A DNA stretch of 64,000 bases from Leuctra nigra (taxonomy: Eukaryota > Arthropoda > Insecta > Plecoptera > Leuctridae), in NCBI GenBank assembly GCA_934045905.1, contig OW203765.1, positions 27,995,997 to 28,059,996 on the forward strand, read 5' to 3'. Every line of letters begins with the position of its first letter. Position 1 is the stretch's first letter. This document shows, piece by piece, positions 13,201 to 24,740 of this stretch. Below the pieces are notes generated by a model. That model saw nothing but the letters and a program-made list of their open reading frames with translations, did not search any database and was not told the origin of the DNA. The translations under genes were made by a program, and so were the position numbers.

Positions 13201-16200
13201 ATCAATTTTGAAATTTTTCATATATGTTTCAAAACCAGATATATAATTGGTACATCAATATAATGTTACTTAGCGTCTGATCTCGTTGTACATTTACCTT
13301 AGCAATGGCGTCTGGATACGTAATAAACGCCAGGCCGGTATCGCTCTTGACAACGTTGCCGATATCGTCCAACATGTCCACCTCGTATGCGAGGTTGCCA
13401 ACAATCGCGAATGTTGTGAAACCGGCGAGCAGACTTGTCAACGTGTCAATGGAAGTCACAATCAATGTATCTCTGCAAAAGTAGAAGATGGGGAAGGTTA
13501 GTATGATAGGAAAATGTTACCAAACAATAATGAACCTCGAATGTCGTAAAGTCTGGAACTAGAAGATTCAAATGATCTGCTCCGCTGGAAGAACGCAGGC
13601 TATCTCAAACTAATTAAGGGTGCATACCGTATTTGGATCAGAACGTCCAGTTTTCCTATCCTTTTAACATTGTGACGTAAGCACCTGGGCGTGACCTTGA
13701 GTCGAATTTAGTCGAATGAATGGAAATACAGGCATCCATGTTGGATCAGAAAGCTCGACCTCTTGAGTTTGGTTTGAGCTCGTTTGTTGACGCGGCAAGT
13801 TTGATTTAACCCGTAAATCCTATGGTGACGTCACACGCCCAACTCGCCAAATATTGGAATGCACCCTAAGTAAACTTTACTTACCTGTAAATGTTATGCC
13901 TGAAGCCGTTGAATGACGAGTACATGATGATTGTACCGAAACTGATTCCAAGAGAGAAGAACGCCTGCGTCACAGCCGCGTACCAAACCTGACGACATAC
14001 ATTCGTGTTAGATGCAAGATTGCAGCTAATCTTAATAGCAGTCGTCATTACCAATTGGTACTGCAACTTATTCTCTCAACTGAAATATTAATCTATGACT
14101 TTTTGTTAAAATACGCTGTTGTATAATATTGTTGATGCCTGATATATGATGTATGTACTATACGTACACACACCCTCGGTCAGAAAAATTGACGGTTTTT
14201 TCAGGGTTGGGTCAGTAGAATATTCCGTGTAGAAAATGGGTATTCTTCGCGTATATTCTACCGTAGAATATGTAATGTAGAATATTGATGTAGATGACAT
14301 GTTCTACACGTAGAATATTATTTTTAAGAAAAACATATTGAATTGTTTTATAATGATCATTGTATTGATTTGTTTTCAATATAATAGCCTTTTACTTTAC
14401 TATGAAGTAGGCCTAGTACATAACAACTCTACAAAATTATTGATACGAGAGAGACAAACTACAATTTCTTTCTTCTAAATTTAATCATATAAACGCAAAG
14501 TGATACTCAATCATCTCATTGAGTTCTGGGGGCTTATTCTTGAAAAAGTTATCACGTCATAACTCCAAGTTACGATGTCATAAGGAAGTTTGTCCTATCT
14601 CTCACCATGTTAATATTATGACTTTCTTATGAGTCATTACTTATGACGTGATCTAGGCGGTCGCTCCACGCCAGCCAAGTCGTACGGCGCGCGCACACTC
14701 TCATATAAAGGCTGGAGCAAACCCACTTTTACTGTAAGCATCAAAGTGGCATTTTCGGCCTACTGGATCCTAAAATTGGAAAATCTCACATTGTTGCGAT
14801 ATATCTTAATTTCGAGCTATGGCCCACCCTACAACATATACCAAATTTGGGAACAATAGGTTACGCCCTTTGCGCGCTAGAGGGCCGTGAAAACAGTGTT
14901 TAAGGGCGGTTTTCATAATAATAATAATCTCAGTAGTAGTAGTAGTAGTCTCCTGGAATTCAAATCCGGTAACATGGCCACAGCCTAAACGGCTGAACCG
15001 ATTGATCTCACATTTTTACCACGTGTGCACTTTTGGCGTCTAATTTAACCTTCACCCCATTAATTTTTTGTGCCGCCATTTTGAAACCGGAAGTGACGTC
15101 ATATCTCGACAACGGCTATACCGATCGGAACGAAATTTGCTCCAAACGATTCAGACGGTAAACTATATGGATTATCAATAGCAACATACTAAAATTTATG
15201 TTAACGAAACCGGAAATGACGTCATGAAATTTGAAATACATCGATTGGCATTTCGGCAACAAATTTGATCCGATTATTTTGTTATTTATGTAACGTATGT
15301 ACTTTTGATATCTCATTTGACTTATTATAAAACCAACCGGAAGCCGCCATTTTGAAACCGGAAGTGACATCATATGTCAATAACGGCTAAATAGATTTGA
15401 ACGAAACCAGCGCTAAACAATTTAGACGGTCAACTTTATTCATTATCATCAATAATATTTGCAGTTTCCCATACCAAAACCGGAAATGACGTCACACATT
15501 TTAAAAATCTCACAAATTTACATTTCGATACAATAAATATACTATTTGAGACAGCTTATAATAAAATGTAATCGTGTTTAAATTATAATTCAAGGGGTCA
15601 GTGATTTCAGCAGCCATTTTGAAACAGGAAGTAACGTCATATCTTGAAAATTGGTTAACTGATCGGTATGAAACTACCGCCAAACGATTCGGAAGGTCAT
15701 CTCTATGAAATGGGAACAGTCACACTAGAAATTTCCTATTTATAAGACCGGAAATTACATCATTCAAATTTAAAAATTATTATAATCCCCTCCTATATAA
15801 TGAATACATATTCAGAAAACTTAAAATGATACACATCATTTATAGATATACATTCTTTGTGGCAGTGCAGTAAGTTCAGCAGCCATTTTGAAAACCGAAG
15901 TGTTGCCATATCTCGGAACTCGGTTAACTGTTAGGAATGAAACCTTTGCTATTCTTCATGAAAGATCATTTAAAGCAAATATATAGTACCATACGCAGAT
16001 TTTCATTAGTAAACCAAATTGTCAATGGCGACTATTTTTAATGGATTTAGTAATTGTTCAATTGACGTCACAAGTTCTAAGAATAAACTAAAAAAAGGAG
16101 TGATATCCCCATAAAAAACACTCCGTGTAAAAATACCAGCCAAGTCTCTACAACTAAAAAAAATTATGAAATCTAAAAAATTCTGCACTGAAAAGTAGTG

Positions 16201-19200
16201 ATATCAAAAAATGGTCCAAGTCAAAACTTTATTTGAAAATCAAAAAATATTTGGCGCATCGTTTTTTAGGGCATAATAGGTATACTACATGTATTATGTA
16301 TATTTGATGTATATTTTCTATCTGGTCTATACTTCTAAACTATGTATACACGATGCGCCAAGTATTTTTTGATTTTCAAATAAAGTTTTGACTTGGACCA
16401 TTTTTTGATATCACTACTTTTCAGTGCAGAATTTTTTAGATTTCATAATTTTTTTTAGTTGTAGAGACTTGGCTGGTATTTTTACACGGAGTGTTTTTTA
16501 TGGGGTAACTATTTCAAGAATAACCATCCAGGTGTCTATCTCAAGAATTCAGAAAGAACCTTGCCATGCAAGGTTTAATACGAACAGAAGTCGTGCAATT
16601 TTATTGATACGTTGATAATTGCGGGATTTAGGTATACTCATGTTGATGTTATCAATGGACTCAGGACCCTTACCTAATATCGCCAAATGTTGGTGCTACG
16701 ATGGTGCTGAGTTCAAGGTCGGTGCTACTACGGGTTATTAATATAGTAGCACCGTGCTAACAAGCACCGTCCTACCATTTCGCAATATTAGGTAAGGGTC
16801 CAGAGTCAGATCTAGTCGATTCTAATCTGTTATAAGAAAGTTACATGAAGTTTTGAAGTATTGAAAACAGGGCAACTAATAAGGTAAAATAATATATTTT
16901 GGTCTTTGCCAAATTTTCCAAATTGTACCAATGTCAATCCACTGGCACTTAAAAAAAAATATTCTACAATAATATTTTACATATTCTACATATTCCACAT
17001 ATTCTACATATTCTACGTGTTATTCTACGTCTATGTAGAAAATTAATATTCTACGCGTAATGACCCAACCCTGGTTTTTATAATCAAACCCTCCAATCCC
17101 ACAAGCTCTCCATCTGCGTGCGGATAATCAAGTTTTGACAAATGACTTAGAATTTTGCAGGCAAAATATGTAACCGCGGGTGTACAAACGTGGCAATTTA
17201 TATACTGCTCCATATAAAACCATGTTTATAATATGGGCCCTACCTTGATGAAAGGGGCAATGCACACTCAGTACTTACAACACTGAACACAGAACAGTGA
17301 ATCGAACAGTAAATATACAAAAAACATATTTTATAATTTGGTTCAAAATCATAATATGCTTTTATCTGTAACTATTTAAGTAATGCTTGACTCAGAAGGT
17401 CACTTACTGTAGGGTCAGCTAGTCTGTCCCACTGGGGCGTGATGAAGTAGAGTATTCCTTCTCCAGCTCCAGGCAGAGTGGCGCCTCTGATGAGCAGAAC
17501 GATGAGGATGACGTAGGGGAAGAGGGCGAGGAAGTAGGCTACTTTCCCGCTGCTACGAATCCCCTTGATCATGACCAGGAAGATGACTATCCATGTGAAC
17601 AGCATGCAGAGGGTCAGACGCCATTCCGGAGCGCCGATACCGTCGTCGATGTTGTCGAACTCCTGCAGTACCTCCTTCCTGTGACACAAGTACATTGACT
17701 GTTGGAAGTTGACCAAAAGGACAGCGAACACGTGGATTTCCTAATGATCTGGTAGGGAACATCGATATTGAAAATGTGCTAACTAAATAACCAAACAGTA
17801 AACGAGAAATAAAATTAATATTGGTATACCTATTTTCTTTTTCTCTTATCAGAATAGAATCATGGTTCAATTTTTTTTGTATTTATTATTATTATGTTCA
17901 AATAGGTACACAAAGTAATTTGCTAGCGGGAGGAATGTTTATGAGAAATAAATTTAATATCGACAATTAACGGGAGGGGTTATTGGCATCGTAATAAACA
18001 TATTATGTTGCAAGGAGTTTAAAATGTTATTTTTCCGACGCCCATCTTATCAAAGAGTATTATCTTAAGATTATAATCCTTTTAGAATTATGTGGATATT
18101 CAGAGTTAATAATGAACTACAGACGCAATAAATATTCATGTAATCTACTCGTTCCACTGTATTATCTATAAGGTTATTTAATTTGTAGACAGTTAAATAG
18201 ATTTGGAAGTTCCAATGAACTTACATTCATTCTGATAAGAAAGTAATAATTAAATTAACCATCGTTCTTCCTATAATAAAAGAAAGTCATTTGATCTACC
18301 CGGGCTGAATAAATGGTACGAAGGTAAAAGTTGACTCCCATGCTATAGATTTTTTTTCCTTTCTTAGTTTTCGAGATGTTCTATACACTAATCTAGGATA
18401 AATATCAGTGTTTTTTTCCTTAGATTAGTGTACATTTTAACATTTTCCTGTTAAATCCAACCATTTTTTACATAAATCCAACCAAAAAATAATGATGATC
18501 GGTTTCAATCAATATCGGAACAGGAGGCCAATTCTTGAGTTTTCGTGTTTTGGAACCATGTGTGGTTTCATTGTTTAAAACGTAAAAAAGTTGACAACTA
18601 TTGCTTAGCCTTCAACTTTTTTACGTTTTAAACAATGAAACCACACATGGTTTCAAAACATGAAAACTCAAGAATTGTCCTCCTGTTGTAAGCTTACACA
18701 AAGTAGAGTTCCGACGAACTCTTCAGTCCAGTTCTGTTGATCTCACCACTGCCCGGCTTGGACGGGTAACAGGTGTCATTGCCCCATCTCTCGTCGCACA
18801 CCGACCACGGCAGGTCAGCGTTGAAGGAGGCGATGAAGTAGAAGATCGTGAGCGCCATTATGGATGTGTAGTACGAGAGAAGAGCGGCAGAGGCGCAGAA
18901 CATGACCCAACCAATTCCTAGATAATACCACATTCATGAGTTGACGAAGCGGAAAAGTAGTTTCTCATTATTTTTAGTCGGAAATTCGAGCAATGGAGAT
19001 AAGGATTGTTTCTTTGGAAGTTTGGAATGAAAGAAGAAGGTCTCGAGAAGGAAAACGTTTACTACCCTATCAACCGTTTCTTTGGAAACATTGTAAATTA
19101 CATAATAAGTATAGAGTGTGTGGACCTGAAGAGTATAACTTTGACTTAATATGATATGAATACAGAGCTAAAGCCACATTATGAGAATGCATCTATGTAG

Positions 19201-21328
19201 AATTGTGGCACCTCAGTGAACATGAATGGATAATGGTGCAGTTGGGAGCTGAGTAACCCGTACAGAGTCTTACTAAGGTGAAAGTGTCGGTTTAATTTCA
19301 CGATATTGTCATATCTAAAATTTAAAATATTCCAAAATAATGTGAAGTTTCCATATTGAGATCTTGTATAACGAAAATCCCATATTAATGCTTTTGGTAG
19401 ATGTACCGGGTGGCCCAAAAAAAACGTCCAACGGGCGAGACATCACTAAAGCGGTGTCTCGCCCATTGGACGTTTTTTTTTGTCCACTCGGTATATTGTA
19501 GCAAAGCAGCTTTGTGGTACAATTTCACCATTTCGTCTAGACTAGACCCCAGCTCACCTCTCATAGCCGGCGACAAACTCCACACTTTGACGGCGCTGTA
19601 GCCCGTGAACTGTCCCAGCCCCATCTCCATGAAGTACATGGGTCTGCCGATGATGATGAGGACGATGATGTAGGGGATGAGGAAAGCGCCACCTCCGTTG
19701 TCGTACGCCGTGAACGGGAACCTCCAGACATTGCCGAGGCCCACGGACATGGCGATACATGACATGAGGAACTCCAAGGGGTTGTCCCATTGTTGCCGTT
19801 TCTCTACTGGTTCAGTAACCTGGGGAAGATTTTATAGAAGTCTTTGTAATGTGAGGTGGCAGCCCCTGTACTGCCGATGTTAAATTTAGCAACTTCTCAT
19901 AGTACTATTTTATATAATAAAATTTATATAATTAACATTGAAGCTAGATTAGTATCGAAGCTCCTTGCCGAATGTTCTGCAGTAGTGGATTTTTATCTTC
20001 AGACGTAACAAGATTAAACTAGTTCTTGACTTTGTTGACCGATAAGTGATCAGTTAGAAAACTGATTAAAAAATAGAGTCTTCATACGAAACTTATGCTG
20101 GTATATATCTCTTTTTCTATACTTGTGAAAACAAATTTTCATAAAAGGTGCATTAGCATCATGTTCTTATGTATAATAATTTCTAAAAATCGATCTCCAT
20201 GGTTTCATTGGGAAAATAATCCATAATGTATACTCCGTTTTACTTACGGATGCAAATCTGAAAGAAATGCGTGTATGGTATCTGATACTAGATGTAAACA
20301 AGTATTACTTGGTTTATTATTCAAAGAAATAAAGACACTTCCCAGCAGTCATGAAACTTGATTGCAATACTCACAAGTATCGCCTTGTCGCTGGTGACAC
20401 TGAGCTTGTGATCAGAGAGTTCTCTCTCTTCTGCTTCATACGCCTTGTTGTCCACTCCCAGCTCCTGCAACAAGATAACAACACTACTTGAGATGCAATC
20501 ACCTAGGAGTTAACACTAGGTGTCTCATTCCACTTTCACTGTCTCATTCCAGGAGCTACAAGTGAACGAGATCAAGGACCAACTTGCTAAGCGCAGGATT
20601 TCTTTCACAGGAGATAAAATCATTGCATCCATTAAGCTGGCAGTTGCTATGTGCAAGGAGAGGAAAAATATCCTTACATTTCAATTTTTGCTAAGAAGAT
20701 AACTTGAATTTGAATTTTAAAATTATTATTGTGCTATTATTGTTGTTAACTTGTTATTATCATGTTCATTATGACTGTATGCTACTATTTGAGCATATAA
20801 TGTGACATGTTTGCCACTGAATGTAACATTTTAAGCAAATAAACAAACATATTATTATTATAGAAATTCGCAAATAAAAAAAAAATCAGCTACAAATTTC
20901 AAAAAGTCAACAAAATAAAATAAAAATCATATAAAGAATAAGGAAATGAGAGAGAGAGGGGGGAAGGGGGGTGGAGAGAAAAGTCAATAAAACAAATGAA
21001 TAAAAATTAATAGAGCAACCCAAAAATCTGGTATTTACTTCAGTTGAATAAAATCATTAAAAATCGTATACATAATGTATCACAAAATTATACACAGATT
21101 ATATGAAAATACAAATTTATTTAATTATATTAAATCTGTAAAGATGTTCAACGTTTATGTTGAGAAAAGAGCAAGTATTATTTAAATGTGCGATCACTCA
21201 CCTTATCTTTAACGTCTTGAGAAGTTCTTTTCGACATGTTGCGTGTTTTTTTGTCCAGGACGACGTAATCGCTTTGAACTGTCACGCACTCTTCGCCCAG
21301 AGCCGACCAATCAGAACTCTCGCCCTCT
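4281..21328 (-). CDS. sodium-dependent nutrient amino acid transporter-like protein (SLC6 family), 5' end missing
   Basis: Twelve minus-strand exons join in frame at GT-AG sites: 21328-21202, 20464-20375, 19819-19558, 18917-18698, 17678-17408, 13988-13885, 13472-13298, 12589-12395, 11553-11277, 6119-6025, 4451-4281, ending in TGA; the first visible exon needs two bases from an upstream exon not located. About 662 residues are visible, normal for SLC6. The 19819-19558 exon carries the TM1 signature [20 protein letters not shown] after [13 protein letters not shown], as in insect nutrient amino acid transporters (NAAT1 type). The next exon has an extracellular loop with paired Cys and glycosylation sites, later exons the remaining membrane helices, and the last is a basic cytoplasmic tail ([14 protein letters not shown]). 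Family role: Na+-driven import of neutral or essential amino acids across the plasma membrane, often of gut epithelium. Substrate is not readable here; family call firm, NAAT1 branch likely. Note: eleven coding exons are listed; a twelfth upstream exon is implied by phase. Confidence 0.88.
4481..5032 (-). mobile_element. family Y fragment
   Basis: CTAGTAAAACGCTCTGTG with TTGATAAGCGAGCC at 4481-4520 is the CTAG-hairpin end of family Y on the minus strand; the following sequence has the family's CCAATGGGAGG and CAAAATTTCA-type segments. The 5' TTGAGCGAGC end is missing. Confidence 0.65.
5040..5872 (-). mobile_element. Helitron-like element, family Y, copy 4 (internally shorter)
   Basis: Minus-strand start TTGAGCGAGCGAAGC at 5872 after A, end TTTTCCTAG at 5040 before T. 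Contains two interrupted A tracts (5776-5820). In the transporter intron 4452-6024. Confidence 0.78.
6909..8210 (+). mobile_element. Helitron-like element, family X, copy 1
   Basis: Inserted between A and T with no target duplication: the empty site AACAATTTAATT is intact in copy B at 25857-25868. It begins TCTAGTGGAGCGG with a small GGAGCG/CGCTCC-type hairpin in family members and ends in a 372-bp fold-back (7839-8210) closing with TTTTTTATGGG. The body carries reiterated segments built around GAAACCGGAAGTGACGTCAT. Insertion A^T and a 5' TC fit Helitrons; the ATGGG end does not match the usual CTRR. Confidence 0.75.
9434..10538 (+). mobile_element. Helitron-like element, family Y, copy 1
   Basis: Inserted A^T without target duplication; the empty site GCGATCATAACAAC survives in copy B of the TTAA element (32585-32598). 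It begins TTAAGCGAGCGGAGCGAGCG. It ends with a GCTCG/CGAGC hairpin (loop containing AACGCGTT) about ten bases before terminal CCTAG, followed by T. CTAG end, nearby hairpin and A^T insertion are Helitron hallmarks; a 5' TT instead of TC is atypical. No helicase frame. Confidence 0.82.
11869..12135. repeat. isolated family X fold-back, right arm truncated
   Basis: CCCATAAAAAAC through AATACCAGCCAAGT and the CTTGGCGCATCG / CGATGCGCCAAG inverted core match the terminal fold-back of family X. The right arm stops after the TTTTGACTT segment. Located in a transporter intron. Confidence 0.7.
12700..13110. repeat. GGAACCG-rich repeat region
   Basis: Words such as GGAACCGAAACCGGAACCC, AACCGGAACCGGAACTGG and GGAATTGGAACCG occur at 12738-12760 and 12980-13055, with TTCCATAAGGGTTC between. 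An interspersed repeat of unknown class in a transporter intron. Confidence 0.45.
14652..16505 (+). mobile_element. Helitron-like element, family X, copy 2
   Basis: Begins TCTAGGCGGTCGC after A and ends TTTTTTATGGGG before TAAC. It has more of the CCGGAAGTGACGTCA-type internal segments than copy 1 and ends with a 399-bp fold-back (16107-16505) whose arms are nearly perfect. Nested inside a CAGGG-ended hAT-like element (14202-17073) in a transporter intron. Confidence 0.72.
16664..16801. repeat. short hairpin MITE
   Basis: GGACCCTTACCTAATATCG and CGCAATATTAGGTAAGGGTCC are inverse ends around a centre rich in GGTGCTAC / GTAGCACC words. About 138 bp. Confidence 0.65.
18521..18685. repeat. near-perfect hairpin MITE beside a splice site
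   Basis: CAGGAGGCCAATTCTTGAG and the inverse CTCAAGAATTGTCCTCCTG end two arms of about 73 bp with a loop near 18600. It stops 11 bp short of the 5' splice site (GT at 18697-18696) of the transporter exon 18917-18698. Confidence 0.8.
19401..19493. repeat. very short TA-flanked hairpin MITE
   Basis: CGGGTGGCCCAAAAAAAACG and CGTTTTTTTTTGTCCACTCG are inverse, with GTCCAACGGGCGAGACA/TGTCTCGCCCATTGGAC in the stem. The outer bases resemble the TA-flanked CCGGGTGGCGC fold-back family. In a transporter intron. Confidence 0.7.
20544..20890 (+). pseudogene. retrocopied 3' fragment with SAP-like peptide
   Basis: A frame ending at 20702 encodes [20 protein letters not shown], then [13 protein letters not shown], like the helix-extended-loop-helix of SAP domains. 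It is followed by an AT-rich 3' UTR-like stretch, AATAAA (20838) and an A-rich tract. This looks like the 3' end of a processed transcript or retroelement dropped in a transporter intron. SAP assignment is tentative. Confidence 0.4.
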
Positions 21329-22273
21329 CTGTAACAAATTTTGTCAATAATATATCACCTCCATATTCAAAATCCTAACTACTTTTTTGTACTCCAATAA
21401 TATTTTGTACGACACATATAATCAAAATATTAAAATTCAACTTCAAATGGAAATATTATTTCTCCCGGGGGATTTGAACACAAGAACTTTGGATTGCCCA
21501 ACCACCACTTTGAATCTATCAGTAATTACTAAAACATAATAAACTGCATTTTTGGGGTCCAGACCCACCTTTCTCTCGAAGCTATTCGACCAACTTCACC
21601 TCCTCCAAAAAGTCACCGAGACTGAATAAATCTCAGCATTTTCTTATATACCTTGGAACCCAGTTGACAAAGTATAAGTATACTTTAGGCACTCAAGCAT
21701 GCAGAAGCAGAGGAGTGGGGGGAGCACCCACGTGATGACCTTACTTCTGTCACATGTAGATTATATGATTCCATAATTAGTGTCAAATAGAGCGTTATCT
21801 GAAAGTTAATTAATCAATGTACTCTCAAATAGAGGTTGCTACATGGATGGGGCATTGACCCTGTTAAGGGCCATCAGTATGATATTATTGATATTTTGTA
21901 CTTGTTATCCTCAACTTAAGGTTTTAAGGTCACCTGTATTTGCATTGTTTAAACCATTTTTTGATTTACTTATATATTTATGTTTCATAACATTTTTGGA
22001 TTATAGAAAATCAATTCAAGCTACCTACTTGTTGCCAAATTGTGAATAAAAAATAAAATCTAAGTAGGTACACATTTTACCAACTCTGGAGTTTGTATCG
22101 ATGTTAATAATGTAAACTTGATATATTATTTGAAAGTTCATGAACAAGTATGTGGTGCCATTTTAGTTTATCTTTGTAACTAACAGAAAAAATTACTTAT
22201 TATATCTAACTAGTATACAACTATATGTGGTATTTTATGATCACATTAGTTCAGTTTGTTCTTTAATCGAAAC

Positions 22274-23726
22274 TATAGGAAAACGCTCGGTGTAACGCGT
22301 TGATAAACGAACACCGATATATGCAACATCTAGAATCAAAATTACCTAATTCACTACAATAATCCACTCAAACAAAATGAAAATTTTCAATTGCAACTTA
22401 GTAAAAGCCACACACTCATGAGTTATTGGAGATTTTATATTGGTATGCATTTATTTAAGTAATCAGTATTCAATCCTACAAAATAGGGAAATAGCTAAGT
22501 ATGAGAAAAATATATTTTAAAAATTTATAATTTCCATAAACAAGTATAAACTACTTGCCTATACCGTAAAAGTTTTATCGTTTTAATCAAATTTCGAAAC
22601 CACAATTTCTTGAACCAACCAATCTATTTATATACAATAAATCAGAATTTTACTTGTCAACAAGTGTTCCTTTGCAAGGAATAAAAAATACTTCATATGA
22701 AAACTTCATTCAACTTAATAAACTGAAAAACTGTCTTTATATAATACTGAAAAATAAACTTATAAACTACACAGTTGTATAATATTGTATGTAGTTAAAA
22801 TACATTGACCTTGATACTGAAACACATTATCAGCCAGACGTCCTGGCAGATACAATCTGAAGTTTACGTAATCTATCAAAATGTCTGGACATCAATTTAT
22901 TTTCTTAAAAAAAAACTCTAACAATGAATACCTATTTGGTGTGATAACTACGAAACTAGTTCGAAAACGTCTGTTTGGTCGCGATATGAAAGTTCAACAG
23001 GGTTCAAGATACCAAGGACGTTGCTGAGAAATGGAGCCATTTGATTGGTCAAAATAAGTGCAGCTTGCACCGAGCAACAGTCGGGTTGCCGAGCTAAAGC
23101 TCAATTGCAGGTTATGTAAGGAAACCCTCAGTGTAACACGTTGATTGGCGAGCACCGAATTCGAGCAAAATCTCTAACCAAACACTATCACCTCGATCAA
23201 AGATAACTTAAGTGTCGTCGGCGTCAAAAGAAGCCAACCAAATCGCCATGTTTGTATGGAACACCGGTATAAGAAGTATCGAACGTGGCTGTGCATTACT
23301 GATTTTCATTGAAACTTTCCATTATCATTATCAATTTCCATTGATAATTAAATATCATGGACGTACCATACATTTAGTACACTTTTCAATCAACCTTTTC
23401 CGGCGGCTATTTCAAAACTCATAAAATGGCATTAAGTCTGTAAATACTTGACCGATTTGTCTGAAAATGTTTAAGACATTTTGATTTTTGACCAATAAGG
23501 GGATATCAACCAATCGGAAGGTATTTATTTTTAAATTTTGAACCAATCAACGGTTTCGAAAATCTTATCACCCTGCTTTATGTAATTTGGTCTTAACAAG
23601 TCTGCAAATTTTCAGCTCGATCGGAAGAAAAGTGCGACCTGCATATCTCCATGTAACAGAATTACAAAACATATACACAAAATTACGGAGGTCCGTGTCA
23701 AAAGAGCGAAAAGGAGACGCTCGCTA
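22274..23726 (-). mobile_element. family Y fragments (two ends and one start)
   Basis: End-like GGAAAACGCTCGGTGTAACG at 22277 and GGAAACCCTCAGTGTAACAC near 23119, and start-like GAGGTCCGTGTCAAAAGAGC / GGAGACGCTCGC at 23688-23726. 23119-23726 is probably one diverged copy; 22274-22340 is another end. Confidence 0.6.
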
Positions 23727-24385
23727 AACAAATCGAATGTGAAGTGCCAAGTGGCTTCCATCACAGCCAAGTACTTATGACGTGGGTATGCAAATATTTA
23801 GACAGATCAGAGAAACGATGTGACCTGGGGGAATATTCTATAACTTTAAAATTCCTGATTCTGCTGAAATCCGTTTTACAGCCGTATGGACTAACATTGT
23901 ACCGGAGCGAATTCCATCGGAATCGGGAATTTTGAAATTAAAGAATATTGCTTCTGGAGGAACTTGGATGTAGGGATTTCATATTAAAATATCGTTGAAA
24001 TTATGGAGAGGTATACAATATTTTTTATTTATTGAGTGACAACAAAGTTGTAGGTAGCCTCTGTTCAGATAAGCTACCTTTAAATTAAATATAATTTATT
24101 TTTGTATTTTCCTTAAAACATAATATATTCTTAGAATACAATCTAGTAAGTACTTGAGATAACTCAATACTTTCCCCTCCACTTGTAACATTTTTCATCG
24201 AAGAATCACTAAATAATGAGATCGGTAATAAAGATGTCTAGACAGTTTGTCTGAACATCGATGTTAGAAGGTTAGAACAATAATTAGAAGATTAATTGTT
24301 TAAAAGATTATATAAGAAGTTAAGCATGGCGTGTGCCAAGGTACTGGTTATCTAATCAGGGTCGGGTGAATCTTGAAGAATTAAA

Positions 24386-24740
24386 CTAGGAATACGCTCC
24401 GTGTAACGCGTTTATAAGCGAGCCTTCGTACTGCATGCGAATTAAAATAATTTTGATGATAGGCCTTTGAATAAATCTGACAAATTATTTCAAAACAAGA
24501 ATGAAATGTCCCTAAATGTCAAGAACGCTAGAAGTTCTATGGACGGTTGTCTGAAAATTGTTAAAAACCTATAAAATATTTTTCCCAATGACCATGAAAA
24601 GTTTTAAGTTGATCGATCAAAAGGTTCCACCATTAATTTTCAACCAATCACCGAACTCGTTCTAAAACTATACCTGGGAGCGCTCTTATGACATAAGTAT
24701 GTGTGCAAAATTTCAGATCGACAAACAACAAGGTAAACAA
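24386..24740 (-). mobile_element. family Y fragment
   Basis: CTAGGAATACGCTCCGTG followed by GTAACGCGTTTATAAGCGAGCC, then CAACCAATCACC and GCAAAATTTCAGATCGAC, as in other family Y copies; the 5' end is lost. Confidence 0.6.

Larger units (their letters stand above)
14202..17073. mobile_element. hAT-like element with TAGAATAT subterminal repeats, split by a family X element
   Basis: Left end CAGGGTTGGGTCA and right end TGACCCAACCCTG are inverse copies. Both subterminal regions are dense in TAGAATAT / ATATTCTAC words (14217-14330 and 16960-17055). The flanks GGTTTTTT and GGTTTTTA give an imperfect 8-bp duplication. The interior holds family X (14652-16505) and a small MITE (16664-16801). In the transporter intron 13989-17407. 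Confidence 0.7.
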
